Below the pieces are notes generated by a model that was given only the letters and a program-made list of their open reading frames with translations, was not told the DNA's origin and made no database searches. A stretch of 64,000 bases of DNA from Adiantum capillus-veneris (Eukaryota > Streptophyta > Polypodiopsida > Polypodiales > Pteridaceae). Where the stretch lies: assembly GCA_014529385.2 (NCBI GenBank), contig CM043962.1, positions 87,088,680-87,152,679 on the forward strand, given 5' to 3'. The position numbers and the translations under genes were made by a program. How positions within the stretch are numbered: position 1 is the stretch's first letter; the number at the start of each line of letters is the position of its first letter. Below, one piece after another: positions 1 to 11,560 of the stretch.

Positions 1-282
1 TTCCTTCAAGAATCACCTTGGTTTGGGTGTTTTGTAGATTTCTCAAAACTATCCCTATCTATAAGAGCTCATAAATGTCATAAGGCTGGAATTCAAACTT
101 GGGGAGATCTATTCCAGGGCTATAGTATCAAGGATGAGGCTACCCTCCAAGACCACTTCCAGCTATTTCAAAGAGAAGCTGCTTGGTGCAATGCTAGACT
201 TCACAATGTCTTAGCAAAAGTTCAACTTCTTGCTAGAGGATATTGCCACAGAGCTCAACTAGTAGTGAATCTAGCTAAATAA
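1..282 (+). pseudogene. LINE reverse-transcriptase fragment (tentative)
   Basis: Frame 1 is open from the window edge to a TAA at 280-282, about 93 codons. It contains GIQTWGDLF, which resembles the segment of plant L1-type LINE proteins between the reverse-transcriptase domain and the C-terminal zinc-binding domain. No catalytic motif is present, because the fragment enters the window already past the polymerase core. The family assignment rests on one motif and general composition, so it is tentative; an unrelated gene fragment is possible. Confidence 0.35.
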
Positions 283-1225
283 ATTTACCTCAGGTATACA
301 CCAAAAGGTGGAGTGGATGAAGAGCTCAAGAAACAACTCAACAACAAATGGAAGCAATAGTGAATCTATAAGCAATGGACTTACAGGTTCAAATGCATCT
401 AGGCTGACCCATTAGCTATTAAACACAGTTTCTTGCTATGGTTGATTATTCACTAAGGTATATGGTGTGACACCTGTTGCACATGTTGCATATCCCATTA
501 CTGACATGACATAAGAAACGAGTGCAAATATTTGTGTGTTGTTTTTTGTATGGTGCTCCCCACATAACGGGGCTAGGTGCTCGGGGGGCGGGGGGGAGGT
601 AAAGCTAACTTTACCTCTTTGAGATTCGAGGGGAGGGAGTAACTGTTTTGAAGGGGGTAACAAACAATTACCCCCTCCTTGTGTGGGGGTACCCTATTGA
701 ACATATTTGATTGGTAAGATATGAGACTAATCGCATGTTGTCTCATGAAAGTGCCAAAATTCGTCTCTAAATAACATATGGTGGGCAAAGGGGATCTATG
801 GTTTGGTTAGGCATTGTGGATCCTAATACAACGCACATCATATTAGGACTAGCTAGGGCTTATGTACGGGTAAACCAGGAGTGCATTACAAGTGGCCTAA
901 CGCAGTGAGAGATCCACGACTCCTAAGTAAACTGTGGATTCCCTTTAAAGGATACCCTGTGCTAACGGACAATGGCAAGGCATGAGGTTGGAGGCTAGCA
1001 TGCACGTGCATGCGATTGATTTTTGACGAGCAACAATGTGCATCAAAATTCAAAGATTTCACTCTTTTGTTTCTGGGTAATTTAGTGCATTAGGTTTCCC
1101 CAATCTCGGAAAAATAAAAATTCTTTCAAAACATATTAAGTGAGTATGTGAAAGGTAGTTCACATTTTTACCTAGGAAAAAGTGGGAAAAATACCCAAAG
1201 ATGGGTATTTGTTTATCAAGAAGCA

Positions 1226-1226
<1 letters not shown>
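283..1226. other. no gene recognised
   Basis: No coding region is supported. There is a short G-rich stretch near 575-598. Short open frames here show no recognisable domain. Confidence 0.5.

Positions 1227-1227
<1 letters not shown>

Positions 1228-1292
<65 letters not shown>
1228..1292. repeat. compound microsatellite (C)n(CT)n(AT)n
   Basis: About 35 consecutive C residues run into six CT units and then about eight AT units. The open frame across it on the minus strand (poly-Gly, then Glu-Arg) is an artefact of the repeat. Confidence 0.95.
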
Positions 1293-1841
1293 AAACAAAC
1301 AGTACTAAGTAGACGCACTGTACACACATACAGCTTAAAGAAAAGCTGAAAGGGGGAGCAATAGCTATCACTTGAATTTACATAAAGTTACTGCCTGATG
1401 GAAATGGAAAGGATAGGTCCTCATGTGGACGCTTGCCCCATCTCCATGCACTGGATTTGAACTTTGAACTTAAAAAGGCCCCCCTTCTTATTAGTTTATT
1501 ATACTTTCTCGCTCTCTACAGTGTAGAGACTAGACAAGGAAAGTCTTGAACAGCTTCCGACCAAACTTCTACTTCAACATAATTCATGAAGAGATCAAAT
1601 GTCATTATCAAAATCGCTGGTTGAATCACCATTAATGTGGCAAGGAATAAATTAATTTTTAAAAGAGGGGATGTGAAATGAGGATGGCCCCCCTCCTTTA
1701 TAAGTGACACGGGGTCCAACTCGCGAGATCTATGATAAGAGCGAGTTCTCGGTCAGGCACACGATTTGGGCCATTGGATCTCCGTAGCAAGGGGGTAAGA
1801 TTTATGTACTGCAGCTATCGCTTTACCTGTAGTGGTGCACG
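1293..1841. other. no gene recognised
   Basis: Mixed-composition DNA without a recognisable gene. Near 1440-1475 the minus strand has a weak RNA polymerase III B-box-like word (GTTCAAATCC), too isolated to call. Confidence 0.4.
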
Positions 1842-2040
1842 ATAGGCGGGTTGGATAGAGCTAAGGAGGGTGGCGAAAGAGGTCCAGAGTTCAAGGCCCG
1901 ACGCTCGCCTAGAAACCCTAATTTTTTATTCTCGTTGATCTTTAATCAACTATGGATTAAAGCTGTGCCGTCGATCCCTCGACTTGACCCGTGTCCGTTA
2001 TGAACGAGGGATGGATGGCCCCCATCAAGGTACATCAAGG
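1842..2040 (+). repeat. SINE-like element with tRNA-like head
   Basis: An A-box-like segment (GGCGGGTTGGATAGAGC, about 1845-1862) is followed about 40 bp later by a B-box-like segment (GAGTTCAAGGCCCG, 1887-1900), the layout of a tRNA-derived SINE promoter. No cloverleaf can be drawn, so this is not a tRNA gene. The 3' end is uncertain and no poly(A) or target duplication was found. Confidence 0.35.
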
Positions 2041-2689
2041 CTCACCTTAATATTTCTTTAAATAAAGAGAGCTCAATTTAGTATGTCGTTAGGATCGATT
2101 CAAAATTCAATGATTTGGGAGGATCTGTGTAAGAGAAAAGACAACCACGATTAGAGCCCAAAATTCCCAAAGAAGGTTGTACAATGTTGTTATACATAGG
2201 GCTCTAGTTGTAGGCGATTCATGAAACATTCGGCCAGTGTTCTTTGATTATTTCATATAATAGTTGTAGCCCATCATTTGTTGGCACCGCCCCACGCTTC
2301 TATATCTAATCACTCACATCCTTCTTATTTTTATCCCTATCCAGCTTCGGAGGGAGCGCCTTCATTCAACGCTTCAAATCCTTCTCCTCATTCGCCCTAG
2401 AATCTCGATTATTAAATGTGTGCAAAATTAACCGGATTTGTAGGATAATGGGGCCAAGTTGAAGCCACCGAAGCCGTGCGAGCCTCGAGGGATTCCATAG
2501 CGCACTCTACACCGTTTTAAGTGTGGAGGAGCGCTAATCGAAGTTGAAGGTGAGATTTATATGCATGAAAAATATGAGCGCGATCGAGAGTGCAGAGATG
2601 AGACGACGTACGACATTGTCGGAGAATTCTAGTTCAACAAAATTGGGGGTTTGAAGGGAGACACCCCGGCGGCGATAATGTGCCATTTT

Positions 2690-2770
2690 GCCAACAAGGT
2701 TTGATCTCGTGATCTCACAGTGGAGATTGAGAAATTCACCTGCTCTAATCACTCTACCAACGGGTTCTTC
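2690..2770 (-). repeat. tRNA-like SINE head
   Basis: On the minus strand an A-box-like GTTGGTAGAGTGATTAGAGC is followed by a B-box-like GAGATCAAACC, the order and approximate spacing of an internal pol III promoter. The intervening stretch does not fold as a tRNA. It is probably the 5' part of an old SINE with unclear limits. Confidence 0.4.
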
Positions 2771-3687
2771 GTGTCCTTGAATGGTGCAAGGTGTTTTTCA
2801 AACTAGAGGTAGGAGGGTCCGTCAATACAGACCTGGTTTTTTATTGGCCCCTTTACCCTAAACTATAGTGTAGTTTTCGTGGTTGCAAAAAGAGAAAAAA
2901 AATTCCTTCTTCACATCAGTGGACCTTAATTTTGAAGAGGCATTTTAGTTATAAATCTAGATAAATAGCTTAATTTTTTGCATAAATCCTCGTTGTTTCA
3001 CTACTTGATCTTAGGAATGAAGGCCAAGAAGTAAATGGCATTACAATTGGGCATCATATATAATCCAATACACCTGCATACACCCCTCCACTGTATCTTC
3101 CATGAGAATGGACAGGTTGGATCTATGGTGGGAGGAATGAGCATCATAAATCTTGAGAAAAATATACTCTCAATTACTTGAGATTACATCGCCCCTTTGG
3201 CCCCTCCCTCCCACCTTCGAGGATTGAATTCACAATCTAGTCATTGATAGGACTTCGGTGGCAGTTTTTAATGTGCAAACTTGTCATAGGGCAAAAGTAA
3301 TCTCAAGTATGTGCGATAACTTTCATGACAAGGTCTACGATGTTCGGTTGATATTGAGGTCCTAAATGGATACCGACCCTTGATCTCATCTAGTCCCCAA
3401 TGACCTCCACAACATGCACTATAGATTCACTAGTATGACCGGTTGCCTTTGGCAGCCTCTCCGTCTCTCTTTCTTTTGGCACGTCTCTCTTTGTCTCTCT
3501 ATCTGCACACTATCCGACTGTGTCGTCGGGGCTACAAGGAACATCGTCGGATGAAGCTCCTTGAGACACGTGGTCGAGGGGAGGCTCCATCCCTTGTGAG
3601 TGCTATGTGGATTTTCTTAGTTTAGACACCATACAATGCCTTTGAGCAGGCCAAAGAAGCATCCATTAAAGACATAAAAGACATGGT
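2771..3687. other. no gene recognised
   Basis: No coding sequence supported. Short open frames have no recognisable domain. Confidence 0.45.
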
Positions 3688-3708
3688 AGAGAGAGAGAGA
3701 GAGAGAGG
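3688..3708. repeat. (GA)n microsatellite
   Basis: About ten GA units, just upstream of the degraded copia polyprotein that starts near 3790. Confidence 0.9.
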
Positions 3709-4423
3709 ATGACAAGCTTAAATCGGAGAGTTCTCTAAAAGCATAGATGAATTTTTAAAAGAAGAATCAAACTTATGAATCAATGCCTTCACCAAGCAAG
3801 AAAAAATCTTTTTTGTGTATAAATGGGTCTACAAGTTGAACATCACACCCAAAGATGGGAAGCCAAAGTACAAAGACTAAATTGGTTGCCAATTGTTACA
3901 AGCAAAAGCAAGGCATAGACTTTGACGAGTCTTTTTGCCAATTGTCAAGATGTCTATCTTGCAAATAGTACTTGCTTTGTTTGTGAAAGAAGACAGAGAG
4001 TTGGTCCAAATGATGTTACGACATCATTCTTACATGGTGATCTTTATAAGGACATTTACATGCAATAGCCAAATGGTTTAGTTGAGAATGAGAAAGAAGT
4101 TAGTGTGTAACCTTAAGACAAGTCTTCATGGTTTGAAACAAACACTATGAAAATCGTATCGTAAGTTTGATGTTGTAGGGAATAGGCTGGGCAAAATTGA
4201 TCATTACCTCTACATAAAAGCTGCATATGGTAGTCTTTTGATATTGATCCTATAGATAGGAAGAACAATCACGAGGTATATGCATTGAAGTCAAAGTTGC
4301 ATCAAACTTTGACATAAGGATATGGCTAAGCAAACCATGCACATTATGCAAGATAGGTCAAAGAAGGTTCTTTACTTGTCACAAAAAGATGTTAGTTATT
4401 GTGTACTAAAGTGTTTCAACAAG

Positions 4424-4425
<2 letters not shown>

Positions 4426-4469
<44 letters not shown>
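4426..4469. repeat. (GA)n microsatellite inside copia RT
   Basis: About 22 GA units lie where the related copia at 44.0 kb encodes the purine-rich stretch after RFN (MEKGKA). The flanks, FN on one side and STPLPPYVKLS on the other, still match that element. The repeat therefore seems to have grown from GGAGAAGGGA-like coding sequence. Confidence 0.9.
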
Positions 4470-4472
<3 letters not shown>

Positions 4473-4635
4473 CTTTCTACTCCATTGCCTCCATATGTGA
4501 AACTAAGCCAAGAGGACTTTCCCAAATCTCATGAATGCATCTATAGTTGGGTCTTTGATGTACGTACAGATTGGGACTCGTCCAATCAATGCTTTTGTAT
4601 AGCAGGAATCATTAGAAAATTTAGGAAAAATTTAA

Positions 4636-4800
4636 GTAAGAAGCATTGGGAGGCAATGATGGGTGTCAAGAGATATTTGAAAGCTAGAAACGAGTTGTCA
4701 AAATCATTAGCAGATTTATGGAAAATCTAAGTAAGAAGCATTGAGAGGCATTGAAGGGTGTCAAACGGTATTTGGAAGGTACAAACGAGTTCTGCATTTC
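4636..4800 (+). repeat. 95-bp tandem duplication in copia RT/RNase H region
   Basis: The KHWEA...RYLK segment occurs twice, with GTAAGAAGCATTG at 4636 and 4731. The copies have diverged, so the duplication is old. It lies inside the dead copia coding region and adds to its disruption. Confidence 0.75.
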
Positions 4801-5352
4801 CTTTGGAGGCAAAGGCACATTCGTAGTTGGCTCCACGGATGGAGATTATGCAGGGAATGTGGAGAAGGGAAGGTCTACGCTAAGTTATGTCGCTACATTC
4901 ACTAGTGGTACAGTTTCATAGTGACCTTGTTTGCAAGATTTTACCTCTCAATTGAGCACAAAAGTGGAGTATGGTGTTGCATCAAATGCTAGCAAGGACG
5001 CTCACTATACGACTTATTTTTCTAGTGGGAGATTTGAGCATCAATGTAAAATTTCCAATTTTGCATTGCAATAGTCAAGGTATTATCCAATTAGCGCAAA
5101 ATCCAATGTTTCAAGCAAAAAAAAAAGCGCATTGATGTGAGGTATCACTTCATTCGTGAGGTGCTTGAGGAGAAGTGCATAGAGTTTGTTAAGATTCATG
5201 AAGATGATAACCCTGCTAATCTACTAACCAAAGGTCTACCCTCCAAGAGGTTGGCACACTATCAGCTGCTTGTGGGCACTAGGTAGTGATACTACAGACT
5301 CTACATACCTTGTATATATGTCTATAGATTTCTCAATGGCACATTGGCCCAT

Positions 5353-5362
5353 TAAGTGGGAG
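5353..5362 (+). promoter_or_regulatory. copia polypurine tract
   Basis: AAGTGGGAGA lies about 65 bp after the end of the copia frame, the usual place for the plus-strand priming tract just before a 3' LTR. The following TTATAGGG does not match the expected TGTTGG LTR start, so the LTR edge seems mutated. Confidence 0.45.
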
Positions 5363-6988
5363 ATTATAGGGTAAAGGACCATTGTGCTTTGACCAAAATA
5401 CAAACTAACCATATACACTATCTCAATGTGGAGATGGAATTTCCACCCATCTCCAATGTATTCTTGCTCTCTTGCTATAGACACACACATTCAAATCCTT
5501 TAGGTGTCTATCATGTAGTCTTGTTTGAGGAGAAGCCTTAGAGCCCTCTGTGGCATAATTCTTTGGTGTATTTACTCATAGTCCAAATGCCAAATCCCAA
5601 GACTTGTGGTGACAAAACATCGCAAAGAGGAATTGTTAACAAAAGCTAAATCTCTTGTGGAGGAACCATCTCCCAAAAGCATCAAGGAGGCCACTCATAT
5701 ATGAAAAAGGTGAGATATGGCAAGGTTCATTCGTTTAGCTCTTGAGTAGTTGCATCTACCCAAAACAAGGCAAAAAACTAACTTCGCAAGAGGGTTTTCA
5801 TAGTCTGATAATTTAGAGGAGTTTTTAAAGGGTATAAAGATGGTCTTGTCTTAGCTTCCAACATTGAGCCATCGTGTTGGGATTCTCCTTTCTTTGTGAA
5901 TCCAAATTTTGGCATGAACTTAATAATAGGGACTTTTGGCATGAACTTAATAATAGGGACTACAGTTTCGTAGCAATATCCGTATAGTAGCAAGTTTATA
6001 GATTTTGGCCTTGGTTTACACTCTCATTGGTTGAGGCTCTTCTCTCACCACCTCTTCGGTTATAGAGCCACAAGTTTCAACCTTCTTAGAGTAGAAACAT
6101 AGATTCATAGAGTTTCATTGAAGAAGCATCATCTTATTCCTTGTTTGATATCTCTTCCTTCTCTTGTAGAACCATCCTAAAAGCATACAAAACTTGTAGA
6201 AACATGTGCATGCTTCTCTTTAGAAAATGTTTACTTATAGAGTTTCGCACATGGTTCATGTATGGAAATTTGCAAATAACTTCTCCATCGTCTTCTCCGG
6301 GACTAGGGAGAATAATTGGTGAAAAGGGATACTGTTGCAGATAATATTAGACATTGCTAAATTGTGAAAGTGATACAATAGATGCATAGATCTCAAATAG
6401 AGACTTTCTGGAGTCCTAGGTTGTGGAATTTTGAAAACCAAAGGTCAACTTATGGCCATTTTCGTGAAGGATTGTCTTGCATGTGTGGCAACCCAGTTCT
6501 CTGAAGGAGAGAGTTCTCTACTTGCAAAACACCCTTGCCTCCTTGTTTTAGACCTACAAATTGAACTTTTTCATTTTTCTTGGACTATTTCAACTCAATT
6601 TTCCCAATGGATGAGTTATCTTGTGGTTATTTTCCTCCAGGAAGCTTTATCTCATCAGTGCAAGGTAATAGTCGAGTCAAACTCTACCACTATGAAGAAT
6701 TCCGAAGATTGCCGTTTCTCACATACCAGAAGTCATATTGACCTCCTCATCCACATCATTACAAGGTTCTTAGAGAGTTCCGATGGATTTGGATCACAAT
6801 TTTCATAGTTTTGGCAAATTATGATGTTTGAGATTCACAATTCTACTTTCTAGCTAGGAGTTTTTCCATTGATTTAAATTAGCTCCCACTTGGCCCTAAG
6901 AGCCACAATAACATAAATATATGAAAAATGAAGTTAGAAGTATGTTGTATTGTCTTTTTCTACCTGCCCAAGTATGGCGATTAACCAT
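5363..6988. other. possible decayed copia 3' LTR, then no gene
   Basis: The first part may be the 3' LTR of the copia remnant, but no second copy exists in the window to confirm it. A 27-bp direct repeat (TTTGGCATGAACTTAATAAT) starts at 5908 and 5935. A 125-codon open frame at 6431-6808 has no recognisable domain and is probably chance. Confidence 0.4.

Positions 6989-7041
<53 letters not shown>
6989..7041. repeat. (TG)n microsatellite
   Basis: About 26 uninterrupted TG units. The poly-Cys/Val frames across it are artefacts. Confidence 0.95.
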
Positions 7042-7044
<3 letters not shown>

Positions 7045-7543
7045 TTATCTACATATATTACCCACAAGCAAACGTTTACATGTTCAAAGACCAAGGAACC
7101 CATATAAAAACAAGGTTTTTGTACAAGATACACTTAGATAGCAAATTTTGTACAAATGAATAAACTCAAGTTGGTACAAGTCACCATCCTAAAAAAGTAG
7201 AAATTCCTTCCCAAACTTCGAACTTGCAGCCAATCTTCCAATAAGTATAGTAGCCAACAAGCTTAACCAAAGAAAGTAGCCATCACCTGCACCATAGAAA
7301 CAACACAACATTCAATTAGCATTGGCTCTGCATGCAGGTGATGCATGGGCATCCTAGTTGTTATCCATGTCACAGAGGTACAACTTTCTGGTGAAAGTAA
7401 ACTATCATATTTAAAAGACAAATTACATGAGAAATTGGTAGACATTTCAACTAGTATAATAAAAAACTCAACAACTTACTGATGATAAGTTACATGAGAA
7501 TGACATAAGATTATCACTACAGGTATTCTTGTGCTAAAGGTCT

Positions 7544-7597
7544 TCATAGTTAATCTCCTTATTCTTGCAGTCATAGTTAATCTCCTTATTCTTGCAG
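7544..7597. repeat. 27-bp direct repeat, two copies
   Basis: TCATAGTTAATCTCCTTATT and the next seven bases occur at 7544 and again at 7571 with no visible change. No gene is associated. Confidence 0.85.
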
Positions 7598-8005
7598 TCT
7601 CTTTAAGATAGGTTCTTTTCCTAGTAATCTCCATGTTCTTAGCTGCAAATGAGGCCACATATTCAGACCTTGCTGCTTTAAGCTTTGCCAAGATCTGTGC
7701 CCTCTTGATAAGATCACAACAGTACTCATCCGTGCAGTCTGCTTATACTTTGGTACTTCTTGGTAACAATAGGCATTTAGTTTTGGGCACCATTAGTATT
7801 GTAAACCGCACTGACACAATCCTGCTCTCAAAAAATTCTGAATGGTTTTGTCTTTATTTATTTATAGTGAGCAACTCTAGCAAGTTTATGCCAGATTCCA
7901 ACGAAAGTCAGAGGAACTCGTGATCCCAACAATTAGAAGATATAAGCAGTCATCATACATGCTAACGTAGGATATAATTCGTTGAGATCGTTATGTAACA
8001 TACAT

Positions 8006-8255
8006 ATCTATCGAATAACATGCATTTATATAGACATATCACTCCCTCTTTCTGCTCCTGTATATTCTTTGATATGGATCCCTCTCACCTCTTGTACTAA
8101 TAGAATACCGGGGACAAAGAAACCCCTCATATCTATCGAATAACATGCATTTATATAGACATATCACTCCCTCTTTCTGCTCCTGTATATTCTTTGATAT
8201 GGATCCCTCTCACCTCTTGTACTAATAGAATACCGGGGACAAAGAAACCCCTCAT
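8006..8255. repeat. 125-bp perfect tandem duplication
   Basis: 8006-8130 and 8131-8255 appear identical base for base, starting ATCTATCGAATAACATGCAT and ending AACCCCTCAT. The identity implies a recent event. No coding content was recognised. Confidence 0.95.
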
Positions 8256-8370
8256 TTATATTTTGAAATACGCCAGAACAAGTCCATGTACACGGACCCA
8301 TTAATCGTGCAGCAATCACAAGCAGATAATGTAGTAAATAAGGCGACATTTGGGAGTATTACTCCAGGAG

Positions 8371-8373
<3 letters not shown>

Positions 8374-8430
<57 letters not shown>
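8374..8430. repeat. (GA)n microsatellite
   Basis: About 28 GA units, about 120 bp downstream of the 125-bp duplication. Confidence 0.95.
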
Positions 8431-8433
<3 letters not shown>

Positions 8434-8948
8434 TGGAAAGAAAATGAGAAATCCTTTAGAGCTTAGAGATAATAAAAGAAAAAGATAATACTCTCTATGC
8501 TACTTATTCTATCTCGTACAATTATATGATTACACAAGCAAATTTTTAAATTGGCAAGTCAAAATATGCCATACTAAAGATAAAAACGCATTTATCTTTT
8601 TCTTATTATTCTTGATTTTTTTTTTTTGAGCAGCTATCACTATAGTTAGTATTGTTCATGAGATAATCAATCACTTCATATACAATTCCAATACATTGTG
8701 CGGGGCATGTGCTTCATATTAACAACTAAGGTCAGGCTTGAAGCACGATCACGATTCTTGACACCATTCTAGTAGATATTTGTCCTTAAAAGAGCACACC
8801 ACCTAAAGTCTAGATTATTTGACTTTGAGTTTCGTTCACATATGATTATTTTATGTAGGCAGCTTAAAAATACCTTGAAAAAATACGGACGTATATAAGT
8901 GTGTGCATCAATTATGACACCTTTTTTCATGCAATGTGCTTCCTATTT

Positions 8949-9004
8949 TATGTCATACACACCGCTAGGCCAACTCCCCTTGACCTAGTGGTGTGTATGA
9001 CATA
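8949..9004. repeat. 25-bp-arm inverted repeat (foldback)
   Basis: Left arm 8949-8973 and right arm 8980-9004 are inverted copies with two mismatches around a 6-bp centre (CTCCCC). Read outward, each arm begins like a pol III A box (TTGGCCTAGCGG and TTGACCTAGTGG) and continues GTGTGTATGACATA. It may be two SINE 5' ends joined head to head or a small foldback transposon. No target duplication was identified. Confidence 0.85.
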
Positions 9005-9863
9005 TGTAAAACTAGGTGATGTGAAGCATCATATTGCAAAAAAAAAAAACATATGTAATACATGCATCTCTTGAAATACCCACGACCCATTATTGATTCT
9101 TGAAGTGGAAGTTTAGACATGAAGATCACCTCAAGGTTTATATGCACTTTGGCACATTGAGTGGCACAAAATTATTTGAGCCACCTTGCTTGTCTAATGT
9201 AGCTAATCTACATCTACTTTAATTTCATAGATCCCTTTTGATGCATCCTTAGCCTTCAGTCACCCTTAAGTAGTTCCCTTTCATGGTCCGCCACCCTATC
9301 ACACTCATCTAGTCATTATATATAGAGCAATAGCTCCACAAAATTGAAGCTATGGAGTTTGTGGTGGAAACTTTAAAGTGCCCAAGACTAAACATAGAGG
9401 GATACAAGACCGATGGATAGAAAATACAACATTGTTGAAGCATCTATACAACATCATTTTGAAAAACTACGACCACATGTGCTATAATTGATCCCTTATC
9501 TAGTTTGAATGGACTATTAGAACACATTGGGATCAATGAGTAAATAGGTATAAATAGATTGACAGGAAAAAAGTCCTATCATCATAGGGCAAGAGCTTCA
9601 GTAGATTTGTCTCCCTACCCTATCTAGTCCTTGAGCACCTAAGACAGAGAGTCTTAAGAAAGCTTGTTCATATATAGTAGCATTGTGAAGCTCTCCAAAT
9701 CAACCAAGCATTCAATAGAAAACGATAGCTTAATTCCAATCATATTGTACATTCCTTCAAGGAACAATTGCAATGCACAAAAGTTTCATTGGATGAAATG
9801 AATCCACACACACAATACATAATTCCACCACCCGTAGGATTTCCTTGTTGGGCCAGATCGAAT
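9005..9863. other. no gene recognised
   Basis: AT-rich DNA without a recognisable coding region. Confidence 0.45.
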
Positions 9864-10003
9864 GAGCTAAGGACACAATAAAGCTATCAAGGTTTGATGA
9901 CTAGGCAATTACAACAGTATGACTTGTTGTGTCCTTAGGTCAAGTGAGCTAAAGACACAATCAAGCTCTCAAGGTTTGATGACTAGGCAATTACAACAGC
10001 ATG
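9864..10003. repeat. 82-bp tandem duplication
   Basis: GAGCTAAGGACACAATAAAG at 9864 recurs as GAGCTAAAGACACAATCAAG at 9946. Both copies continue into AAGGTTTGATGACTAGGCAA. A few substitutions separate them, and the second copy is shorter. Confidence 0.85.
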
Positions 10004-11479
10004 ATAAAAAAGGGGTAAGCAAAGTTTTTATTGGAGGTGAACGAGGGGTGCAATCTTATGCCAAAAGATGGACAAGGTTCATCAAAAGTGCATATGTGCA
10101 AGTCAAATTTGAAGGGTGACTTCAATGCACTCAACACAAAGCTAGATAAATTAATCCTATCTAGAGTATGGAAAAGAAGTAAGAACTTGATAGGAGGTTA
10201 AACTCTTGTAGTCCAAATGGTTGAGGTGCACAATGTCATGCCAATTGATTGATGGGGTTCATCAAGTGCGTTATCGCAGGTTGATTGTGAAGGAAAGCTT
10301 CAAATGACAATGTGGAGAATGTTGCCAACTCTAGACCGTACTTTTGTCTGGTGTTTTGACTTTTTGATGGGCACAAGCATCACAATGCATGAAATGTATC
10401 TCCATGCATCTTTAAGGATTATAATATGGAAATTCTTAGCGTTCATACATAACCTAACTCTGATTCAAATAGTAGAGCAAGGTCATGCAGTTTTTGGCAA
10501 AAGCTTCAAGGAGAGATGCTATGTAGCCCCTAAGAACAACCTATACATGAAGTAACATCACTACTCTTATTCTCAATTCACACCATCTACCACCTAAAGT
10601 AATCAAGTACACTGGCTACATTGCATGTGTGGACTTTTGTGGCTTTTGGCAAGTAGAGAGAAAGTAGAAAACATGCAAATACCCCACAATTGTTTCATGC
10701 TCTTAAATCTCATTAGCTATGTTATTGTGCTCTTTTCACTTGTAATGCCATGGTTTCCCATGTATGTGCAAATTAAGCCAAGTTGGATAATGTGCTTTGC
10801 TTTAGAAAATTCCATAGTTAACTCTCAGTTGACGTGGAACGTTCAAAGTGTAGCTTTCACCAAAAGCCTCTTAGAATTTATGGTGAAAAGCCTAACAATT
10901 AAGTAACTGTAAAGAAAGAATTCCCATATAAGAGATGTGTGGTCACTTAGCTAGCTATGTCCATCTTTGCACTCTTTATTGCATGTTGGGAGCATTTGAT
11001 CAAAAGATCACTTTTCTCGTTGGTTATGATCGTGATGGGCTCTAACTTTGCATGAGTGAGACATCTAAGCTTCACAGTATTCAAAACATCAAAACATGCT
11101 ACAAGGATCGAGATCAAGGAACCTAAAGTGCTAGGTCATAGTTAGAGAAGATGTTGTGGAAGTAAAAAAACTAATAGACAGTGTCCATGATATTGAACAC
11201 CAAATTATCTTAGCTGGCATGTTTCTGTTGTTGATAATGCCCATTTATGTGTAGCAAGTTGTGTTGTGTTTTCTATAGCCTTGGTTACCAAAAGAAAATC
11301 TTTTGTATACTAGATATTCATCTTTTATTGTGTGGGTTGGTTTTCTCTAGCAACTTTAATGTTTAGAGGCTAAGAAATAGTTTAGGTAGTCAAGGCCTTG
11401 CAAGACTAGACCACATGTCATTTGAAATTTCCATCTTCTTTAAGAAACGTGAAATACAAATCAGTCACAAGCCTGAAAA
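10004..11479. other. no gene recognised
   Basis: Short open frames at 10304-10555 and 10625-10906 (plus strand) show no recognisable domain. No repeat structure was noticed. Confidence 0.4.
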
Positions 11480-11483
11480 TTGC

Positions 11484-11560
11484 AGGGCGCCCTTACCCAT
11501 CCTAGGGAAGGGAAATTTTCAAGAGTGCCCGTCCCATGGGAAGGGTTGTTTGGCATTTCG
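11484..11560. repeat. GC-rich imperfect palindromic units (copy A)
   Basis: Two adjacent units of about 36 bp each hold a GCCC(T/G)TNCCCA..GGGAAGGG imperfect palindrome separated by AT-rich spacer. They resemble the three units at 12300-12418 and stand out from the AT-rich flanks. Confidence 0.6.

Larger units (their letters stand above)
3790..5289 (+). pseudogene. degraded Ty1-copia RT/RNase H
   Basis: A decayed copia polyprotein C-terminal half. Recognisable in order: KWVYKLNITPKDGKPKYK (start of reverse transcriptase, about 3820-3880), a degraded catalytic-loop region near 4200-4260, STPLPPYVKLS near 4470, KHWEA and RYLK (about 4640), the RNase H segment VGSTDGDYAGN (about 4815-4860), and the end VRYHFIREVLEEK and NPANLLTKGLPS (5136-5250). 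The order matches the better-preserved minus-strand copia at 43-45 kb. Many frameshifts and stops, a GA microsatellite and a 95-bp internal duplication make it clearly dead. No gag, protease or integrase was found upstream. Confidence 0.85.

Noticed and set aside
1059-1298. Minus-strand open frame with poly-Gly
   Set aside because: It is a translation of the poly-C, CT and AT microsatellite; no start context or domain.
2690-2770. Functional tRNA gene
   Set aside because: A- and B-box-like words are present, but no acceptor stem or anticodon arm can be drawn.
6431-6808. 125-codon plus-strand frame
   Set aside because: No recognisable motif, no promoter or splice context; compatible with chance in a 64-kb window.
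6921-7163. Cys/Val repeat frames
   Set aside because: Produced by the (TG)n microsatellite.
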